From JAYVJH01 sp043777595 (GTDB taxonomy: Bacteria > Bacteroidota > Bacteroidia > Cytophagales > Spirosomataceae): 36,448 nucleotides of DNA. Below, in pieces: positions 7,582 to 15,790 of the stretch (positions are counted from its first letter, which is position 1; every line of letters begins with the position of its first letter). A program made the position numbers and the translations under genes. The DNA lies in assembly GCA_043777595.1 (NCBI GenBank), contig JAYWHT010000078.1:1-36448 (forward strand), given 5' to 3'. Under the pieces are notes generated by a model. The model saw only the letters and a program-made list of their open reading frames with translations. It was not told where the DNA came from and made no database searches.

Positions 7582-8232
7582 TTATTTCTTATATTCATTT
7601 CTTAGTTTTTCTATGTCTTCCAGCAATTTATCTGTTCCTTTTTGAGTTGTGCCGTCATAAGCCCCTCTTACTCGTTTTTGTTTATCGACCAATATAAACG
7701 CTCCACTATGAATGTAGCCGCCCGGTGCAGTCGAGTCGGCACCAGCTACTACCAAGTAATGCTTCTGACCAATATCATAAATCTCTTCACGTTTGCCAGT
7801 AACAAAAAGCCACTGACGACCTGCAACCCCCAAATCGTCAGCATATTTTTTTAATATATTGGGCGTATCGTACTGGGGGTCAATGGTATGCGAGAGTATC
7901 ATCACATCGGTCTGTCCTTTGATTTTTTGATATACTTTGAGCATTTGTTTTTTCATTACGGGGCAGATTGTAGGGCAAGTCGTGAAGAAAAAATCAGCTA
8001 CATAAATTTTCCCACCAAGCGTTCGAGCTGTGATTGTATCTTTGTCTTGACTTACAAACTTAAAGTCAGGAATCGTATTATAAAGTGTGTCAATCACTTT
8101 TTGACCGTTTACTATTTTTTCAATAGGCTCTCGCTCACCATAAATCGGTAGCTTGTCAGCCGTTTGGTTACAAGCAGACACGATAAGCCCAATGGCAACT
8201 ATTGGCAATAAATATTTTTTGATAATTATCAT
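7582..8232 (-). CDS. SCO1/SenC-type copper chaperone lipoprotein
   Basis: This 216-residue protein from the ATG at 8232 has a lipoprotein signal (MIIIKKYLLPIVAIGLIVSAC, cysteine 21) and a thioredoxin-like SCO domain. The copper ligands are visible: CPTICP (CxxxC) in FFTTCPTICPVMKK, and a distal histidine in GGYIHSGAFILVDK. SCO proteins deliver copper to cytochrome c oxidase or act as disulfide reductants for it. The frame extends upstream to 8337, but those residues run through a structured intergenic element and lack protein-like character. It lies between the helical lipoprotein and the cytochrome c gene on the same strand. Confidence 0.9.
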   Translation of the reverse strand: MIIIKKYLLPIVAIGLIVSACNQTADKLPIYGEREPIEKIVNGQKVIDTLYNTIPDFKFVSQDKDTITARTLGGKIYVADFFFTTCPTICPVMKKQMLKVYQKIKGQTDVMILSHTIDPQYDTPNILKKYADDLGVAGRQWLFVTGKREEIYDIGQKHYLVVAGADSTAPGGYIHSGAFILVDKQKRVRGAYDGTTQKGTDKLLEDIEKLRNEYKK

Positions 8233-8250
8233 TTCAAAGGTTTTGTAAAT

Positions 8251-8368
8251 AAAAAAGTAAGGTACACCGTCAGATAGAAACCCCATAGCCGTCGAGCTAT
8301 GAGAAAAATGTTTAACTTTCCGCCTTTTCAGCAACAACTCGGACGGTAGCTTGCTGGTGTTTACTTTT
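8251..8368. repeat. structured intergenic element with nested inverted repeats
   Basis: Outer arms AAAAGTAA (8253-8260) and TTACTTTT (8361-8368) enclose a second pair, ACCGTC (8266-8271) and GACGGT (8342-8347). These enclose a hairpin CATAGC/GCTATG (8284-8289, 8296-8301). The element fills most of the gap between the helical lipoprotein gene and the SCO1 start. It could be a small mobile element of MITE type, an mRNA processing or attenuation structure, or a small RNA. The sequence alone does not decide. Confidence 0.4.
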
Positions 8369-8369
8369 C

Positions 8370-8804
8370 CTAAGGATTTACTCCTGTAAATTTTTCAGCT
8401 TTGGTTATACTTTCCAACATTTTGTCTCGAACGGCACTGATTTTTATCTTTTCGGCCTTCAAATATTTTATGGCTTCGACTGCCGATAGCGTTTTCAGCG
8501 AGTCGCTTTTATAGTTGTGCATCCAGTCCATCATATTTCGGTCGGCATCTTCGAGACTCTCGCTAATGGCAAGCCCTTCAACTTTGCGTTTTTCTAAGTC
8601 TAAGTTAGATTTAATATTAAGCAAACTATCTGCTTTACTAATGTCCAGACTCACTGCTTCTTTAAGTTCTAATAGTTTGTCCATTTTAGGCATTACTTCA
8701 TCGTGAACTGCGAAAACTTCTCTTTCTAAGTTTCCGACCTCTGCCTTATCTTGATTGCAGGCTATGATAATCAAAATCAAGAAAATATTTAATATATATT
8801 TCAT
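8370..8804 (-). CDS. helical lipoprotein of unknown function
   Basis: This 144-residue protein begins MKYILNIFLILIIIAC, a lipoprotein signal with cysteine 16. The rest is almost entirely charged amphipathic helix (LEREVFAVHDEVMPKMDKLL, LNIKSNLDLEKRKVEGLAI, MMDWMHNY). I recall similar short helical lipoproteins beside SCO1/cytochrome genes in Bacteroidota, but no function is known to me. Its ATG lies one base after the recN stop, so translation is probably coupled. The SCO1 gene follows after 137 nt. Confidence 0.7.
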   Translation of the reverse strand: MKYILNIFLILIIIACNQDKAEVGNLEREVFAVHDEVMPKMDKLLELKEAVSLDISKADSLLNIKSNLDLEKRKVEGLAISESLEDADRNMMDWMHNYKSDSLKTLSAVEAIKYLKAEKIKISAVRDKMLESITKAEKFTGVNP

Positions 8805-8805
8805 T

Positions 8806-10497
8806 TTAAAATAATTTGGTTTGTACTTTACTACTTTGCAATAGTTGCTGGTTCAGTAACTCACGTACTTCTTGGACAATGGCCTCCGATGGTTTTTTAC
8901 CACCAATCATCTGTGAGATTTCAACCACACGCTCATCATACGACAACCGCTTGATACGGCTCATAGTTTTGGCCGTAGAGTTATCTTTATACACAAAATA
9001 GTGTGCAGTACCTTGCGAGGCAATCTGTGGCAAGTGCGAAATAGCTATAATCTGATGACTGTGGGCCATGTCAAGCATCATATTACCCATTTTTATTGCT
9101 ATCTCGCCCGAAACGCCGGTATCTATTTCGTCAAAAACAATGGTCGGCAATCGCCGTTTGCTGGCCAAAATATATTTAATAACCATCATCAATCTCGAAA
9201 ATTCGCCACCCGAAGCTACATTTTTGAGTGGCTGTGGCTTGATGCCTTTATTGGCTGTAAACAAAAAGTCGATATTGTCTGTACCATCGGCAGACGGCTC
9301 AATAGCTTGATGTTGAATCAAAATTTCAGCATTTGGAATACCTAAGTCTAATAAATAATGCTTTATGGCCTTTTCGATTTGTGGCAAAACGACCTTGCGA
9401 GAAGCCGTCAGTTTTTCGGAAGTTTTGGTGAGAATTATTGTATGTTTCTCTACCTCTGTTTTTGCCTTGGCCAAAGAGTCGTCTAAGTTAAGTACTTTAC
9501 TTACTTTTTGTTCCAGCACGTCTCTGATTACTATTAGCTCGGCAATGGATTTGACTTGATGCTTTGTTTGTAATTGATAAAAAACGTTGAGCCTCTGCCT
9601 AATTGTATCGGCACGTTGGTCGTCAATCTCTACGCTATCTTGCTCATCGTCAATCTCATTGGCCAAATCTTTGAGTTCAATATAAGTACTCTGAACCCGC
9701 TGCCGCAGTTGTTCATACTGTGGCGATAGTTTACTAATACTGTTCAGATTGGCACTAACCGATTTCAGATACACCAACACCGACTGATCGGCATTGTTTA
9801 GGTATTCACTTGTTAGTTGTAGTTTTTCTTTTACTTCGGTAGCGTTTTCCAATATCAACAGTTCTTGTTCGAGTTGCTCTTGGGTATCGGCTTGTAGCTG
9901 CGCTTTGTCAAGTTCGTTAAACAAAAACTGATTATAATCAAACTCTTTACGCATTTGAGCAGCTTCGGTTTTGAGTTTGTCATAGTTCTGTCTGGCTTGC
10001 CGAAAGGACTTAAAAGCAAAGTGGTATTTTTTTAGAATTTCATCGTTCTGCGAATAAGTATCTACAATCTGAAGCTGAAACTCGTTTGAACCCAATAATT
10101 GTGTATCGTGCTGCGAGTGTACGTCCATGAGTTGGCTCGTAACACGGCGCAGGCTGTCGAGATTGACGGGTGTATCGTTCACAAAAGCCCGAGACTTGCC
10201 GCTGGGGCTAATCTCTCGGCGCACCAAGCAAGTCGGCGAATAGTCGAGTTCTTCTTCTTCAAACAAATATTCGATACGATAACCCGACACGTCAAATGTA
10301 CCTTCGATAACACATTTTTGGTCAGGATCATACAGGGACTTGGTATCGGCACGGTTGCCCAACAACAAGCCAATTGCACCCAACATAATAGACTTGCCCG
10401 CACCAGTCTCACCCGTAATGATGTTGAGCTGGGCATCGGGCGATAGTTCTAACTGTTCAATCAGTGCGTAGTTTTTTATAAGTAGGTTTAAGAGCAT
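8806..10497 (-). CDS. recN: DNA repair protein RecN
   Basis: This 563-residue SMC-like ATPase has Walker A GETGAGKS at residues 29-36, the RecN N-terminus LIKNYALIEQLELSP, and two long coiled-coil stretches (about 150-380). The ABC signature region is KNVASGGEFSRLMM, and Walker B/D-loop is PTIVFDEIDTGVSGE. The C-terminal HQIIAISHLPQIASQG is the H-loop. RecN acts at DNA double-strand breaks in recombinational repair. The length matches the family. The first codon (10497) begins MLLNLLIKNYAL, as expected. Confidence 0.95.
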   Translation of the reverse strand: MLLNLLIKNYALIEQLELSPDAQLNIITGETGAGKSIMLGAIGLLLGNRADTKSLYDPDQKCVIEGTFDVSGYRIEYLFEEEELDYSPTCLVRREISPSGKSRAFVNDTPVNLDSLRRVTSQLMDVHSQHDTQLLGSNEFQLQIVDTYSQNDEILKKYHFAFKSFRQARQNYDKLKTEAAQMRKEFDYNQFLFNELDKAQLQADTQEQLEQELLILENATEVKEKLQLTSEYLNNADQSVLVYLKSVSANLNSISKLSPQYEQLRQRVQSTYIELKDLANEIDDEQDSVEIDDQRADTIRQRLNVFYQLQTKHQVKSIAELIVIRDVLEQKVSKVLNLDDSLAKAKTEVEKHTIILTKTSEKLTASRKVVLPQIEKAIKHYLLDLGIPNAEILIQHQAIEPSADGTDNIDFLFTANKGIKPQPLKNVASGGEFSRLMMVIKYILASKRRLPTIVFDEIDTGVSGEIAIKMGNMMLDMAHSHQIIAISHLPQIASQGTAHYFVYKDNSTAKTMSRIKRLSYDERVVEISQMIGGKKPSEAIVQEVRELLNQQLLQSSKVQTKLF

Positions 10498-10517
10498 AGC
10501 TATACTATTTGTTCAAT

Positions 10518-10604
10518 CTAACGACAAATATCGGTTATTTCAGCGCAAACACCACTTTTACATTTCATCTTTTTTAAAATACAAGTCGAACATATCTTCA
10601 CCAT
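10518..10604 (-). CDS. possible 28-residue cysteine-rich peptide
   Basis: A short frame with ATG at 10604 and TAG at 10518 fits between the stop of the TonB receptor gene (10609) and the start of recN (10497). It encodes 28 residues with five cysteines in the spacing C-x2-C-x6-C-x4-C-x6-C (positions 5, 8, 15, 20, 27), with several lysines. The start follows the receptor stop by four bases, which would allow coupling. There is no homology evidence; chance is a real alternative. Confidence 0.25.
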   Translation of the reverse strand: MVKICSTCILKKMKCKSGVCAEITDICR

Positions 10605-10608
10605 TATT

Positions 10609-13023
10609 CTAAAACTTAAAATTGTAAGTAACAGACGGAATGAGCGTACCAAAAACCGACAATCGTGAGGCACTGCCACGGTTATAAAACTCCAGCGCAT
10701 TGTCGTTGCGGCTTCTAAAAAAGACCGAATAGGCATTTTTATAGGCATAAACATTATAGATAGCAAACACCCAACTGCTTTTCCAAGTACGCAACTTGTC
10801 GGGGTTTGAGTCGATGGTCATAGATAGGTCGAGGCGGTGATAGTCGGGTATTTTGTCTTGGTTTCGGTCTGTATAATTAGGCACAAACACTCCACCAACA
10901 TAATACCGCTCTTTGGGAAATGTTGCTGGGCGGCCACTGGCAAAAGTAAAATTGAGGGAGTAGCTTATCCGTTTGGTTTGTTCATAGCTCATCACTAAAT
11001 TGAGGTTGTGCGGGCGGTTGTGGTTGGCTGGGTAGTAATTGCCATTGTTGATGGTTGTCTCAATAAAAGCCCCTTTGATAAGTGTTTCTGTTTGTGAGTA
11101 GGTGTAGCTTGTCCAGCCACTGAGGCGGCCTGTATTTTTTCTGAGCATTACTTCTACGCCATACGCTCGCCCGCTGCCTTGTAAGATAGCCGTTTCTGGA
11201 TTTTTGAGCAACAGCAAATTGACACCGTCTCGGTAGTCAATCGCATTTTCTATTGATTTATAATACACCTCCAACGAAGTTTCCAACATATTGCTCTTAA
11301 AATTCTGAAAAAAGCCCAACGAAACTTGGTCACCAACTTGTGGCTTGATGTAGCTATCGCTCATCTTCCAGCGTGCAGTTGGCAAAGCCGCCGTAGTATT
11401 GGACACCAACTGAATAAACTGCCTCATACGGTGAAAACTCAACTTGACAGAGCTACTGGCCGAAAGTGAATATTTCAACAAAAAACGAGGCTCAAAACCA
11501 CCATAAGTTTGCACAACCTGATTAGACCCATAAAAAACACTGTCTATTACATTTGCCTCATCTCTAATCTGACCTTCAGCATAGCGATAGATTTGTTGGC
11601 CGCCCATACTCAAAAAAGTAGTGTAGCGCACGCCTACTGTGAGCGAAAGTTTATCATTAAACGTTATTTCGTCGCTCAAATAGCCAGATAGTTCATTTGA
11701 TTTTTCTTGACCTAATACCACAGAGTTAATACTTGATCCAGTCGAAAGAGGCAATAGTTTACCAGGCTCTATGATATTTCCAACCCAGCTTGCACCAAAG
11801 TCAAATTTATTTTTTGGGCTTTGGCGTGTCAAGTCTATTTTGAAGTTTTGATACAAAATACTTGAACTTAGGTCAAAGTCAAATGGCTCGGTGTCGCTCA
11901 CAATACTTGACGAATATTTGCTCATTACACCCGTTAGTGTGCCAAACCAATTATTACCGAACGTATGCGCCCATTTGAGCGTGCCGTTGGTAGTGCGCCA
12001 ATTAAAAGAAGAAGAGCTGGAATTGATTTCGAGATTGGCCAGAGAGTCGCCAGCGATTTTAAATTTGTCATAACTCGTAAAAGCTGTCAAGTAAACACGG
12101 TCTTTGGGCGATGGTTTATAGACTAACCGAGCCGTTAAGTCATAAAACCCCGACCGTGAGTTTCTTAAATTTGGATTGGGGAATAGTTTAAACAAATAAT
12201 TGGGGGCAGAGCCTCGGGCAGCAAGCAAAAGATCTAATTTTTCTTTGACAATAGGCCCTTCGACCGACAGCCTGCTGGCCAAAATACCCACGCCGCCGTT
12301 TAATATCCATTTGCTGGCAGATGGATCTTTGGTTTTGACACTCAACACAGACGATACCCGCCCACCATATTGGGCTGGTACGCCACCTCTGTAAAAAGTA
12401 ATGTCTTTGACAACGTCAGGATTGAAAACCGACAATAAGCCCATGAGGTGCGAGGCATTATAAATAGGCGCACCGTCCATCAGTACCAGATTTTGGTCAA
12501 TGCTCCCACCCCGAACGTTAAAGCCTGTCGAACCTTCGCCTACTGTCGTAACACCTGGCAAAAGCAGTAAACTACGCACTACGTCCACCTCGCCCAAAAG
12601 TGCAGGTATTTTTTTTATAGCCTTGATGTTCAGCCGATTAAGCCCGACATTTGTACTATTTACATTGGCATCTTGACCTTGTTCAGTTATTTTTACCTCG
12701 CCCAAGTCTATTCCATCTTCATCTAACACAAAATCAAATATTTGGTCGGCTTTCTTGATGACGACAACTGTATCAGTTTTTGTTTTATGGCCCACATAGC
12801 TAATCTTAAATGTGTATTTGCCAATAGGCAAACTGATATGATAACCTGTTCTATCGGTGCGTAGTTGTCGGTTTCGTTCTTTAATTTCGATGGTTGCGCC
12901 TACCAGCGCATCACCATCTCTACTGCTACGGACATTGCCCGATACAAAATAAATATACCCCTGCGCCAACCCAGCAACAGACGACAAGACAGTAAGAACT
13001 AAGACAAGTAGCGATTTTTTCAT
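10609..13023 (-). CDS. TonB-dependent outer-membrane receptor with carboxypeptidase-regulatory-like domain
   Basis: This 804-residue protein from the ATG at 13023 has signal peptide MKKSLLVLVLTVLSSVAGLAQ. A carboxypeptidase-regulatory-like beta domain follows (VSGNVRSSRDGDALVGATIEI..., about 25-110). The plug has ALLGEVDVVRSLLLLPGV, GSTGFNVRGGSIDQNLVLMDGAPIYN and a YRGGVPAQYGGRVSSVL segment, then a 22-strand barrel region ending in the aromatic YNFKF. It imports an unidentified ligand using TonB energy. It is not a SusC with an adjacent SusD. It lies 50 nt downstream of the TPR lipoprotein gene on the same strand. The upstream extension to 13071 is not used. Confidence 0.9.
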   Translation of the reverse strand: MKKSLLVLVLTVLSSVAGLAQGYIYFVSGNVRSSRDGDALVGATIEIKERNRQLRTDRTGYHISLPIGKYTFKISYVGHKTKTDTVVVIKKADQIFDFVLDEDGIDLGEVKITEQGQDANVNSTNVGLNRLNIKAIKKIPALLGEVDVVRSLLLLPGVTTVGEGSTGFNVRGGSIDQNLVLMDGAPIYNASHLMGLLSVFNPDVVKDITFYRGGVPAQYGGRVSSVLSVKTKDPSASKWILNGGVGILASRLSVEGPIVKEKLDLLLAARGSAPNYLFKLFPNPNLRNSRSGFYDLTARLVYKPSPKDRVYLTAFTSYDKFKIAGDSLANLEINSSSSSFNWRTTNGTLKWAHTFGNNWFGTLTGVMSKYSSSIVSDTEPFDFDLSSSILYQNFKIDLTRQSPKNKFDFGASWVGNIIEPGKLLPLSTGSSINSVVLGQEKSNELSGYLSDEITFNDKLSLTVGVRYTTFLSMGGQQIYRYAEGQIRDEANVIDSVFYGSNQVVQTYGGFEPRFLLKYSLSASSSVKLSFHRMRQFIQLVSNTTAALPTARWKMSDSYIKPQVGDQVSLGFFQNFKSNMLETSLEVYYKSIENAIDYRDGVNLLLLKNPETAILQGSGRAYGVEVMLRKNTGRLSGWTSYTYSQTETLIKGAFIETTINNGNYYPANHNRPHNLNLVMSYEQTKRISYSLNFTFASGRPATFPKERYYVGGVFVPNYTDRNQDKIPDYHRLDLSMTIDSNPDKLRTWKSSWVFAIYNVYAYKNAYSVFFRSRNDNALEFYNRGSASRLSVFGTLIPSVTYNFKF

Positions 13024-13073
13024 AGTGTTGCATTTATGACTACAATAATACGAATATTCACCGAAAACCATAG

Positions 13074-14075
13074 CTACAAACGCTTACCTATTGCCAAAAT
13101 CTGCTTTGCTTTGGCTGTTTGGCCGCTTCGTGTCAATGCCTCTGCATAAAACTCATGTATTCGTTCGGTGGTAGTATCAAGATTATATGCTTTTTCGAGA
13201 GAAGACACTGCTGTGGGTAACTGGTTGGTTTTAAGGTAATAAATGCCCAAATTTCTGTAAGTATATGAATTTGCTATATTTCTATCTACAACCCTGTCAA
13301 TTAGCATTTTGGCTTCGTCAAGTTTAGACTGCAACAACAACACGTAACTTTTATTGTTGATATAAAATGGGTTAGTCAACTCTACGCTTAATGCTTTGTC
13401 AATGAACGCAGTAGCTTTATCTAACTGGCCTTGATTGGCATAGATTAAGCCCAGATTATTGAGTGCATAGTCTTGATTAGGGCTAATTTTGATGGCCGCC
13501 TCAAAGTCAGACTGTGCCGCTCTGGATTGTTTATTTTTGTAGTGCGCCACACCCCTATTGACCAACGCCTGTACATTTCGAGAGTTGAGGGTCAAAGCTC
13601 TGTCGTATTCGGCAATGGCCGCATCAGTTCCGTTTTCTCTTTGCTTCAAGTCACCCCATTTTACATAATAGTCTGCCGAGTCTTTGTATATTTTATTGAT
13701 TTTATCTAAATCTTGGCGAGCAGCCTTAAACTCATCTTGGTCAATTAGCAGCCCTGCTCGGTTAAAATAGGCATCAGCAAAGTCGCTATCAATCTCAATG
13801 GCACGATTAAAGTCGGCCAGAGCCAAATCTGGTTCTTCGTTTTTGAGATGTGCTATGCCTCGATTACAGTAAGCATCGGCCAAATCAGGTAGTTTTTCTA
13901 TTGCTTCGGTATATAGCCTTATCGCTTCTTTGTACTCGCCTTCTTGCAAAGTCAAGTTAGCTTTCAAAAAAAAATTGTCCCCGTCATTTTTTTTTTGGTC
14001 AGTACAAGAAAAAAACATGATATATGATGTCAGATATATAATGTATGATAGTTTATTTTTCCATTCATACACCAT
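13074..14075 (-). CDS. TPR-repeat lipoprotein
   Basis: From the ATG at 14075 the protein has 333 residues. The N-terminus is hydrophobic and ends in the lipobox MFFSC (cysteine 24). About eight tetratricopeptide repeats follow, with clear cores such as ADAYCNRGIAHLKNEEPDLALADFNRAIEID-type units and DYALNNLGLIYANQGQLDKA. It probably acts as a periplasmic protein-interaction scaffold. Longer starts at 14093 and 14123 are possible; the latter would overlap the upstream ATPase gene by 23 nt. Residues 10-19 of the signal peptide are encoded by one arm of an inverted heptamer repeat, and the start codon lies in the other arm. Confidence 0.8.
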   Translation of the reverse strand: MVYEWKNKLSYIIYLTSYIMFFSCTDQKKNDGDNFFLKANLTLQEGEYKEAIRLYTEAIEKLPDLADAYCNRGIAHLKNEEPDLALADFNRAIEIDSDFADAYFNRAGLLIDQDEFKAARQDLDKINKIYKDSADYYVKWGDLKQRENGTDAAIAEYDRALTLNSRNVQALVNRGVAHYKNKQSRAAQSDFEAAIKISPNQDYALNNLGLIYANQGQLDKATAFIDKALSVELTNPFYINNKSYVLLLQSKLDEAKMLIDRVVDRNIANSYTYRNLGIYYLKTNQLPTAVSSLEKAYNLDTTTERIHEFYAEALTRSGQTAKAKQILAIGKRL

Positions 14076-14093
14076 ACATCTAACGTCATACAT
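14020..14093. repeat. inverted heptamer-like hairpin B
   Basis: Arms 14020-14048 and 14065-14093 form a 29-bp inverted repeat with a 16-nt loop. Twenty-three positions pair normally. All six differences are transitions, and five of them become G:U pairs in minus-strand RNA, the sense of the flanking genes. The arms are built from roughly seven-base units such as ATGTATG, ACGTTAG, ATGTATG, GTGTATG. The structure begins 7 nt after the stop codon of the ATPase gene. Confidence 0.8.
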
Positions 14094-14100
14094 TTGACAT

Positions 14101-15609
14101 CTAAAATAGCTCTTCATCGTCATAATTTTCGTCTGAGTCTGAAAGCATACTGTTTAATAAGTCTTTGAACTGCAACCCTTTGTCGAGTAGTTGTTTGCCA
14201 ATCAGCGAAAATTCAGCCATACCATGCAATGCAAACTCCATCATAAATAGCTTTTCTTCACGACCCAACTGTGCATGATATTCGTCCACCAAGTCATCAA
14301 GTCCGTCTATCGTCCTGAGCCTTGACTCATAGTCTCTATTTGTACAGTCGCTCAACATATCCATTTCGTTTTCACCAAACCAATCTTGCACTTTCTGAAA
14401 TGGATTGCGGGCTTTCTTTTTCTTTTTTAGTGTTTCTGGATTTGGATAATAGGCCAAAAATAACGTTCTGATGGCTTTTCCGATAAGGCTTTGCGCTACA
14501 ATGACAGGGCCTTCGACTTCGCCCTCATAGACCAATTCTACTTTGCCACATATTGCTGGCACTACGCCATACAAATCGCTAAGACGAATGTACGTTTCTT
14601 TTTCGCCATTCATCAACACCCTGCGCTCGGCAGCCGAAAGCAAGTTTTCGTAAGCCGAAATCGTCAGACGAGCCGACACGCCACTTTTGGCATCGACGTA
14701 TTCGCTTTGGCGGGCTTCCATCGCAATTTGCTCAATGAGGTCTTTGACGATGTCGTTGGTTTTTACCATACCTTTTTGTTCGGTCTTGACGATGGCCTCT
14801 TGTTGCGTAATCTTACGACCAATATCTATTGACTTCGGGTAGTGCGTAACAATCTGGCTGTCGATACGGTCTTTGAGCGGTGTAACGATACTACCACGAT
14901 TGGTGTAGTCTTCGGGATTGGCTGTAAACACAAACTGAATGTCGAGCGGCAGACGAAGTTTAAAACCACGTATCTGAATATCGCCTTCTTGCAAAATATT
15001 AAACAACGACACCTGAATACGTGCCTGCAAGTCTGGAAGTTCGTTTATGACAAATATACAACGATGCGAACGGGGAATAAGGCCAAAGTGAATCACTCGC
15101 TCGTCAGAATAGGGCAATTTGAGACTGGCCGCTTTGATGGGATCTACATCGCCAATTAGGTCGGCAACCGATACGTCGGGAGTGGCGAGTTTTTCGGTAT
15201 AACGCTCGTCTCTGTGCAACCAACTGACTGGTGTGTCTTCGCCTTTTTCGGCTACCAAGTCTCGGGCATTGCGTGAGAGCGGCTGCATGGGGTCGTCGTT
15301 GAGTTCTGAGCCAGTTATAACAGGTATGTATTCGTCCAATAATTTGACCATCTGACGTGCAATACGAGTTTTGGCCTGCCCACGAAGCCCCAACAAGTTA
15401 ATATGGTGCATTGATAATATCGCTCGCTCAATGTCGGGCAGTACTGTATCTTCGTAACCCCAAATGCCCGGAAAAACGGTTTCCTTGTTTTTAAGCTTTG
15501 CTATCAGATTATCTCTTAATTCTTGTTTAATAGGTTTTGGTGTATAACCAGCAGCACGTAGCTGACCAAGGGTGTGTATTTGTAATAACTGTTTTGATTT
15601 CAGATTCAT
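14101..15609 (-). CDS. MoxR/BchI-like AAA+ ATPase (magnesium-chelatase-like)
   Basis: This 502-residue protein has an AAA+ core. The Walker A region LLGLRGQAKTR (residues about 72-82) is the variant seen in this bacterial subfamily rather than GxxGxGKT. The Walker B-like segment is CIFVINELPDL near 190, sensor 1 is FVFTANPEDYTNRG, and the arginine-finger region is PLKDRIDSQIVTHYP. A helical C-terminal region follows. Such MoxR-type ATPases usually act as chaperones with a von Willebrand factor A partner, absent here. The TPR lipoprotein gene is immediately downstream. Confidence 0.8.
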   Translation of the reverse strand: MNLKSKQLLQIHTLGQLRAAGYTPKPIKQELRDNLIAKLKNKETVFPGIWGYEDTVLPDIERAILSMHHINLLGLRGQAKTRIARQMVKLLDEYIPVITGSELNDDPMQPLSRNARDLVAEKGEDTPVSWLHRDERYTEKLATPDVSVADLIGDVDPIKAASLKLPYSDERVIHFGLIPRSHRCIFVINELPDLQARIQVSLFNILQEGDIQIRGFKLRLPLDIQFVFTANPEDYTNRGSIVTPLKDRIDSQIVTHYPKSIDIGRKITQQEAIVKTEQKGMVKTNDIVKDLIEQIAMEARQSEYVDAKSGVSARLTISAYENLLSAAERRVLMNGEKETYIRLSDLYGVVPAICGKVELVYEGEVEGPVIVAQSLIGKAIRTLFLAYYPNPETLKKKKKARNPFQKVQDWFGENEMDMLSDCTNRDYESRLRTIDGLDDLVDEYHAQLGREEKLFMMEFALHGMAEFSLIGKQLLDKGLQFKDLLNSMLSDSDENYDDEELF

Positions 15610-15763
15610 GTTTTGACTGAATTGATTTTTTGATAGATTGATGGAACTGTGTCTAATAAAACTTTAACAGACGATACAACAGAATAGTTTTTGAGATGTC
15701 GAAATTTCAATAGATTTTGGCTAACAACCAAAACTCAGTAGAGTAATTTAGACCTTATAGTGT

Positions 15764-15771
15764 TATATTTG
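15764..15771 (+). promoter_or_regulatory. -7 box of nucleotidase-domain gene (TATATTTG)
   Basis: This exact TAnnTTTG match is 19 nt upstream of the ATG at 15791. The -33 region is weak. The 181-nt divergent gap (15610-15790) also has to hold the promoter of the ATPase gene, for which I see no clear box. Confidence 0.5.
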
Positions 15772-15790
15772 CAGAAAAATAAACTATCCG

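Noticed and set aside
8233..8337. N-terminal extension of the SCO1 protein by 35 residues
   Set aside because: It would displace a perfect lipoprotein signal from the N-terminus, and it is encoded by the nested inverted-repeat element.
10605..10766. Longer 82-codon minus-strand frame containing the cysteine-rich peptide
   Set aside because: The upstream part overlaps the 3' end of the TonB receptor gene in another frame. Only the last 28 codons lie in unoccupied sequence.
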